Below, one piece after another: positions 59,369 to 64,000 of a stretch of DNA of 64,000 bases; position 1 is the stretch's first letter; each line of letters starts with the position of its first letter. Location of the stretch: assembly GCF_009569385.1 (NCBI RefSeq), contig NZ_WBOF01000001.1, forward strand, positions 806,001 to 870,000. The letters run 5' to 3'. The position numbers were made by a program, and so were the translations under genes. The notes under the pieces are model-generated. The model was not told where the DNA came from. It made no database searches and saw nothing but the letters and a program-made list of their open reading frames with translations. Source of the stretch: Streptomyces kaniharaensis. Its GTDB lineage: Bacteria; Actinomycetota; Actinomycetes; Streptomycetales; Streptomycetaceae.

Positions 59369-60631
59369 TCACACGATCTGCTCACCCCAGAGCAGGAACG
59401 CGCCCTGTTCACTCGCCCCGAGCTCCAGCCCGCCGCCGTCGGCGGCGCGCAGCGCGGTGGCTTGGAGCAGGGCACCGTCCGCCCGGTAGCCGGCCTCGGT
59501 GATCGCCCGGCGGACCTCCTCGGCCTCGGCGAAGGTCCGGGGCACCGCGACGAACCGCTCGGGCCTGCGGGCCAGCACCGCGCGCACCACGTCCGGGCCG
59601 CCCAACTCGACGACGGCCGCGTCCGGCTCCGGCAGCCCGCCCAGCACCTCGGGGCCGCGCCCGTGGACGACCTCCACCTCGACTCCGTACCGGCGGGCGT
59701 TGACGGCCAGCCGCGCGCAGGCCGAGCGGGACGCCTCGACGGCGACCACGGCGGCGCCGAACCGGGCCGCCTCCACCGCGAGGGCGCCGCTGCCTGCGCC
59801 GACCGACCAGACCAGGTCCCCGGGGCGCGCACCCAGACGGGCCAGCACCAGAGCGCGCACGTGCGCGGGAAGCGCCTCCGATGCGCCCGGCGCGTCTGCC
59901 GTGCGCCCCGCGCCCGCGTAGGCGTCACCGGGGAGCGCCCAGCCGCGCTCCGCGCCGGGGAAGCCCACCGGGCGCCCGGCCAGCCAGCCGGCCGCCTCGT
60001 CCACCGCACCGGCCGGTGCCGCGCCGGTGCTGCCGCCTATCACCAGCACCACGTTGGGATCGCGCCAGGTGTGGTCGGCGATCCGGTCGGAGGTGAGGAC
60101 GGTGACGTCCTCCTCGGGGGTGCCGAGGGCCTCGCAGACGACGAAGGTCCGGTGCACCCCGCGCAGCATCAGGGCGAGTTCGCCCGGCCCGGCGCCGGGC
60201 GCGGTGAGCACCGCGACCTTGGGGTGGGCCCGGCAGATGTTGGCCGCGCGGCGCAGCCGCCCGCCGTGGGCGCTGACCACCTGGGCGTCCTCCCAGGGCA
60301 TGCCGGCGCGGGCGAAGGCGGCGGCGACCGAGGACACGGCGGGCAGGACTTCGAGTTCCAGGCCGTACTCGGGCCGGCGCAGGGTGCGGACGACGCCGAA
60401 GAAGCCCGGGTCGCCCTCGGCGACCACGACGGCGGCGCCGCGGTGCTCGGCTATTCTCCGGGCGGCCTGCTGGACGCTGCCGAGCGGGATCCGCTCGGCG
60501 GCGGGCGGCACCGGGAGGGCGCCGAGCTGGTAGGGGGCGCCGGCCACCAGGGTCGCCGCGGCGAGGGCCGCGCCGGCGGCCTCGGTCAGCGGTGTTCCGT
60601 CCCATCCGATGACCGTGATCCGGTCAGCCAT
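59369..60631 (-). CDS. cbiET: precorrin-6Y methyltransferase, CbiE-CbiT fusion (CobL type)
   Basis: 420 residues. Residues about 1-200 are CbiE (IGWDGTPLTEAAGAALAAAT, VAEGDPGFFGVVRTLRR, PWEDAQVVSAHGGRLRR) that methylates C5; residues about 235-420 are CbiT (LVWSVGAGSGALAVEAARFG SAM site; GRGPEVLGGLPEPDAAVVEL), which methylates C15 and decarboxylates the C12 side chain. ATG at 60631 with GGGAG about 12 bases upstream. It precedes bluB-cobT in transcription order and belongs to the cobalamin pathway. No other cob/cbi genes follow in the window. Confidence 0.92.
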   Translation of the reverse strand: MADRITVIGWDGTPLTEAAGAALAAATLVAGAPYQLGALPVPPAAERIPLGSVQQAARRIAEHRGAAVVVAEGDPGFFGVVRTLRRPEYGLELEVLPAVSSVAAAFARAGMPWEDAQVVSAHGGRLRRAANICRAHPKVAVLTAPGAGPGELALMLRGVHRTFVVCEALGTPEEDVTVLTSDRIADHTWRDPNVVLVIGGSTGAAPAGAVDEAAGWLAGRPVGFPGAERGWALPGDAYAGAGRTADAPGASEALPAHVRALVLARLGARPGDLVWSVGAGSGALAVEAARFGAAVVAVEASRSACARLAVNARRYGVEVEVVHGRGPEVLGGLPEPDAAVVELGGPDVVRAVLARRPERFVAVPRTFAEAEEVRRAITEAGYRADGALLQATALRAADGGGLELGASEQGAFLLWGEQIV

Positions 60632-60772
60632 CTGCGGCCGTTCTCCCTCGACTCGGTGCGCCGGCAAACCGCGCCGGAATCCGGCGCCGGACAGAGGCTA
60701 CCGGGTGTGATCCCCCAGGCGCCGACATCTCGCACACATGTCCGTGAACGGCGGGGGCTGTGACCTGCCCGG

Positions 60773-61438
60773 TCAGTCGCGCAGGACGTAGCGGTGGTCG
60801 CCGTGCCGGCCGGGGCGGTGCGGCTCCGGGGCCTCCATGTCCTCGGGAAGGAGGCTCCACAGGATGACGTCGCTGCGGCTCTCTCCCCCGGCCCGGCGGC
60901 CGCGCGGCGCCTCGACGCCGGCCTCGCCGGACTCCCCGCGGACTATCCAGGCGCTGCGCAGCACGCCCTCGCTGATGCCGCCGATCTTCTGGGCGACCTG
61001 CTGGGCGGCGGTGTTCCCGGCGGCGGTGCGCATCTCCAGGCGCAGGAAGCCGCGGTCCTCGAACAGCCACTGGGCGACGCCGAGGACGGCCTCCGGCGCG
61101 TAGCCCTCGCCGCGCGCCCAGGCGGCGGTGACGTAGGAGATCTCGGTGGAGCGCAGCCGCCAGTCGGTGTTGCGCAGCTCGACCAGGCCGACCAGGCGCT
61201 GGGTGAGGTGCTCGGTGACGGCGAGCACGATGCCGCGCCCGGCGGCCCGGTGGGCGGGGGCCAGGGTGTGGGCGAGCTCGGCCGCGTACGCCTCGGTGAA
61301 GGGCTGCGGGAGGTCGGTCCAGGCGAGGACGAGGTCGTCGGCCATCATCACGGCCAGGCCGGGCGCGTCGTTCTCCGCAAGGGGCCGCAGCAGCAGCCGC
61401 TCGGTGCTGATGGCGGTCTCGGGGAAGCTCGCTGCCAT
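60773..61438 (-). CDS. GNAT acetyltransferase (RimJ/RimL type)
   Basis: 221 residues. RimJ-like GNAT with TERLLLRPLAENDAPGLAVM, ISYVTAAWARGEGYAPEAVL containing the acetyl-CoA loop and LEMRTAAGNTAAQQVAQKIG. ATG 61438 with GGAG 8 bases upstream. Likely modifies a protein N-terminus or amino compound. Its position between cobalamin and methionine-import genes gives no hint of substrate. Confidence 0.85.
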   Translation of the reverse strand: MAASFPETAISTERLLLRPLAENDAPGLAVMMADDLVLAWTDLPQPFTEAYAAELAHTLAPAHRAAGRGIVLAVTEHLTQRLVGLVELRNTDWRLRSTEISYVTAAWARGEGYAPEAVLGVAQWLFEDRGFLRLEMRTAAGNTAAQQVAQKIGGISEGVLRSAWIVRGESGEAGVEAPRGRRAGGESRSDVILWSLLPEDMEAPEPHRPGRHGDHRYVLRD

Positions 61439-61570
61439 GCCGTTCTCTCCTCGCCGGGTCGTGAACACAACACCGTACGCCCCCGCAGCGCCCGGGTATC
61501 ACGCGGTGCGCCGCCCGCACGACGGTACGTCAGAACGCCTTCGGCGGGGGCCGCCCTGGTGCATACTGCC

Positions 61571-61607
61571 CGACCGGGCCCCCGCCGTTGCGGCGGGGGC
61601 CCGGTCG
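61571..61607 (-). terminator. metNIQ operon terminator
   Basis: Perfect 17-bp stem (61571-61587 with 61591-61607), 3-base loop, 29 bases after the metQ stop. Very stable GC-rich terminator. Confidence 0.85.
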
Positions 61608-61635
61608 GTGGGCGTCGGGCTGTGGTGGCGCGGAA

Positions 61636-62460
61636 TCAGAACGCCGGGATGACGGAGCCCTTGAAGGTGTCGTCGACGTACTTCTTGACCTCGTCGGAGT
61701 GGAGCAGCTCGGCCAGCTTCCGGACCCGCGGGTCGTTCTCCTTGCCCTTCTTGACGGCGAGGATGTTGGCGTACGGGTTGCCGTCGGCCTTCTCCAGCAC
61801 GAGCGCGTCGGTGGCCGGGTGCAGACCGGAGTCGAGCGCGTAGTTGCCGTTGATGACGGCGGCGTCGAGGTCGGCGACCGAGCGGGGCAGCTGGGCGGCC
61901 TCCAGCTCCTTCCACTTGAGGTTCTTCGGGTTGCCGGTCACGTCGGCCGGGGTGGCGGTGGTGGTGACGCCGTCCTTCAGCGTGATGATCTTGTTGTCGG
62001 CCAGCAGCTTGAGGGCGCGGCCCTCGTTGGTGGCGTCGTTCGGCAGGCCTATGGTGGCGCCGTCCGGCAGGTCGGTGATCGCCTTGACCTTCTTGGAGTA
62101 GACGCCCAGCGGCTCCAGGTGCACGGGCTCGACCGGGACGAGGTCGGTGCCGTGCTTCTTGTTGAAGTCCTCCAGGTACGGGACGTGCTGGAAGTAGTTG
62201 GCGTCGGCCGAGCCGTCCTGCACCGCCGTGTTGGGGGTCACGTAGTCGGTGACCTCCTTGATGTCGAGCTTGAGGCCGGCCTTGTCCGCGAGGTTGTCCT
62301 TGACGAACTTGAGGATCTGCCCGTGCGGGGTGGGGCTGGCGACGACGGTCAGCGGGGCGTTCGGGTCCGAGGAGGAGGAGCCCGAGCTGCTGCACGCGGC
62401 CAGCGAGAGGGCGAGGCCGACAGTGGCGAGGACGCTGGTGAACTTCAGGGCGTTGCGCAC
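61636..62460 (-). CDS. metQ: methionine ABC transporter substrate-binding lipoprotein
   Basis: NlpA/MetQ family, 274 residues. Lipoprotein signal with LSLAAC (cysteine about residue 23) and a serine-rich tether; mature domain with VVASPTPHGQILKFVKDNLA, KEVTDYVTPNTAVQDGSADA, NYFQHVPYLEDFN and GATIGLPNDATNEGRALKLL. It captures methionine outside the cell for MetNI. GTG at 62460 with AAAGG upstream. Last gene of metN-metI-metQ, 57 bases after metI. Confidence 0.94.
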   Translation of the reverse strand: MRNALKFTSVLATVGLALSLAACSSSGSSSSDPNAPLTVVASPTPHGQILKFVKDNLADKAGLKLDIKEVTDYVTPNTAVQDGSADANYFQHVPYLEDFNKKHGTDLVPVEPVHLEPLGVYSKKVKAITDLPDGATIGLPNDATNEGRALKLLADNKIITLKDGVTTTATPADVTGNPKNLKWKELEAAQLPRSVADLDAAVINGNYALDSGLHPATDALVLEKADGNPYANILAVKKGKENDPRVRKLAELLHSDEVKKYVDDTFKGSVIPAF

Positions 62461-62517
62461 GAAAAGTGCCTTTCTGCGTGGTACGGGGAGCCGCGTCCGG
62501 AGTCGGACGAGGGAGGT

Positions 62518-63249
62518 CTAGGAGGCGACGAGGTTCTCGTCGGTGGTGGCGGCGGGGCGCGGGCGGAGCAGGCGGGTCCGGCCGCCGGTGCGGCCGCGGT
62601 CGGCGAGGCGGCGGACGGCGAGGTCGCCGAGCAGCTGGACGGCGGTGACGATGATCACCAGCTCTGCGACGATGACCCACATGAACGCGGTCTCGAAGCG
62701 CTGGTAGCCGTAGTTGACGGCGAGGGTGCCGAGGCCGCCGCCGCCGACGGTGCCGGCCATCGCGGAGTAGCCGATCAGCGTGATGACCGTGGTGGTCACC
62801 GAGGCGGCCAGGCCCGGCAGCGCCTCGGGCAGCAGGGTCTTGCGGACGATCGTCCAGCTGCTGCCGCCCATCGCCTGGACCGCCTCGATCAGGCCGCGGT
62901 CGACCTCGCGGACGGAGGTCTCGACCAGGCGCGCGAAGAACGGGATGGCGCCGATGGTGAGCGGCACGGTCGCCGCCTGCCAGCCGATGGAGGTGCCGAC
63001 CAGCCACCGCGTGAAGGAGATCAGCGCGATCATCAGGATGATGAACGGCACCGAGCGGGCGATGTTCACCACGAAGCCGATGGCCTTGTTGACGGCCCGG
63101 TTGGCCAGCAGGCCACCCTGGTCGGTCAGCACCAGCAGGACGCCCAGCGGCAGGCCGAGCAACGCGGTGAAGGCCGCGGCCACACCGACCATCTGGAAGG
63201 TCTCCTGCGTGGCCGGCCACATCAGGGCCTGCATCTGATCCCAGGTCAT
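62518..63249 (-). CDS. metI: methionine ABC transporter permease
   Basis: 243-residue membrane permease with about five to six helices. MTWDQMQALMWPATQETFQM at the start, SVPFIILMIALISFTRWLVG, and the EAA loop region LIEAVQAMGGSSWTIVRKTL LPEALPGLAASVTTTVITLI identify a MetI-type permease. The ATG overlaps the metN stop as ATGA. C-terminal tail is basic. Confidence 0.95.
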   Translation of the reverse strand: MTWDQMQALMWPATQETFQMVGVAAAFTALLGLPLGVLLVLTDQGGLLANRAVNKAIGFVVNIARSVPFIILMIALISFTRWLVGTSIGWQAATVPLTIGAIPFFARLVETSVREVDRGLIEAVQAMGGSSWTIVRKTLLPEALPGLAASVTTTVITLIGYSAMAGTVGGGGLGTLAVNYGYQRFETAFMWVIVAELVIIVTAVQLLGDLAVRRLADRGRTGGRTRLLRPRPAATTDENLVAS

Positions 63250-64000
63250 GCCACCGCTCCGTCCGCCGCGCCCAGTACGTCCACCTGCAGGCCCTGCTCG
63301 CGCAGGTAGCCGATCGGCACCACGTTGTCCTGGTGGCCGCCGGACAGCTCGACCCGCATCCGGCCGACCATCCGGCCGGCGATGGTCTCCACCGCGGCGC
63401 CCAGGATGTTGATGTCGATCTGGTAGGTGCGGGCGAGCTGCGAGACGAACGGCTGGGCCGAGGTGTCGCCCTGGAACGTGATCTCCAGCACGGTCGAACC
63501 GGCGTGGCCGGTGCCGAACTCGCTCAGCGGGAACAGCTCGCGGGCCAGCTCCGAGCCGGGCCTGGCGAGCAGGTCGGTCAGCTCGCCGGACTCGACCACC
63601 CGGCCGCCGCGCATCAGGGCGGCGGAGTCGCAGACGGACTTGATGACGTCCATCTCGTGGGTGATCAACAGGACGGTCAGGCCGAGCTGCTGGTTGAGGT
63701 CGCGCAGCAGCCTGAGGATCGAGCGCGTGGTCTCCGGGTCGAGCGCCGAGGTGGCCTCGTCCGAGAGCAGCACCTTCGGGTCGCCGGCCAGCGCGCGGGC
63801 GATGCCGACGCGCTGCTTCTGGCCGCCGGAGAGCTGGTTGGGGTAGCTGCGGGCCAAGGCGGCGAGACCGACCAGGTCGAGCAGTTCGGCGGCCTTGCGG
63901 CGGCGCTCGGTGCGGTCCAGGCCGATGATCTCCAGCGGGAGTTCGACGTTCTGCTGCACCGTGCGCGACGAGAGCAGGTTGAAGTGCTGGAAGACCATGC
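63246..64000 (-). CDS. metN: methionine ABC transporter ATP-binding protein (5' part cut by window edge)
   Basis: Partial: the last 251 residues. The Q-loop region MVFQHFNLLSSRTVQQNVEL, ABC signature NQLSGGQKQRVGIARALAGD, Walker B-like KVLLSDEATSALDPETTRSI and H-loop LLITHEMDVIKSVCDSAALM are visible; Walker A is beyond position 64000. The C-terminal about 80 residues are the NIL domain that senses methionine and inhibits transport when it is plentiful. It overlaps metI by four bases. Confidence 0.95.
   Translation of the reverse strand, partial: MVFQHFNLLSSRTVQQNVELPLEIIGLDRTERRRKAAELLDLVGLAALARSYPNQLSGGQKQRVGIARALAGDPKVLLSDEATSALDPETTRSILRLLRDLNQQLGLTVLLITHEMDVIKSVCDSAALMRGGRVVESGELTDLLARPGSELARELFPLSEFGTGHAGSTVLEITFQGDTSAQPFVSQLARTYQIDINILGAAVETIAGRMVGRMRVELSGGHQDNVVPIGYLREQGLQVDVLGAADGAVA

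Noticed and set aside
54954..59489. 1511-codon open frame on the plus strand opposite bluB-cobT
   Set aside because: It is the antisense shadow of the GC-rich low-complexity N-terminus and has no ribosome site or recognisable domain.

Overview
The window is very GC-rich, actinomycete-type chromosomal DNA. The sporulation regulator SsgB, the PIM lipid genes (pimA, patA, pgsA), many GTG/TTG starts, frequent GTGA/ATGA gene overlaps and the order alaS-rpsD-hisS/aspS-relA-secDF-ruvABC-pdxST-pimA-thrS-ssgB-metNIQ point to a Streptomycetaceae core chromosome (Streptomyces or Kitasatospora). I see no transposase, integrase, phage gene, CRISPR array or other sign of a mobile island. Most genes lie on the minus strand. 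Functions are inferred from recognised motifs, without database searches.

Layout: 1-12.4 kb carries the 5' part of alaS, two small membrane-associated genes, rpsD, rarA, ppk2, a LysR regulator, a GNAT gene, and the overlapping MBL-hydrolase/hisS/aspS operon with a divergent membrane-anchored cyclophilin. 12.4-24 kb has a DUF349 protein convergent with relA, then (reading leftwards on the minus strand) yebC, ruvC-ruvA-ruvB, yajC-secD-secF, apt and relA. 24-30 kb holds the PLP synthase pair pdxS/pdxT and the phosphatidylinositol mannoside operon pgsA-patA-pimA with two small accessory genes. 30-39 kb contains an EF-G-like GTPase, a DCC thioredoxin-like protein, a large unknown membrane protein, a HIT protein, thrS, and two unknown proteins including a DUF4365 nuclease-like one.

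39-47.5 kb: a DnaQ-like exonuclease, two tRNA-Val(CAC) genes, ssgB, a CGNR zinc-finger regulator, small membrane and thioredoxin-like proteins, a double-GNAT protein, pabC-pabB, and a tRNA cluster Gly-Cys-Val-Val-Val (GAC) with a recognisable promoter and terminator. 47.5-54 kb is a signalling block: a membrane Ser/Thr kinase, a SpoU rRNA/tRNA methyltransferase and a membrane sensor/SpoIIE phosphatase/ATPase protein. 53.7-60.7 kb is a cobalamin cluster: siroheme/uroporphyrinogen methyltransferase, a BluB-CobT fusion with a giant low-complexity N-terminus, and CbiE-CbiT. 61.6-64 kb is a methionine ABC importer metN-metI-metQ, with metN cut by the window edge.

The most distinctive observations are the BluB-CobT fusion with about 685 low-complexity N-terminal residues, the EF-G-like protein with degenerate G-motifs beside the PIM operon, the phosphatase with a CitA/DcuS-like extracellular sensor, the SecD with a 100-residue Ala/Pro/Ser/Thr insertion, the five tRNA-Val genes in two oppositely oriented arrays, and the AspRS carrying the non-discriminating signature.
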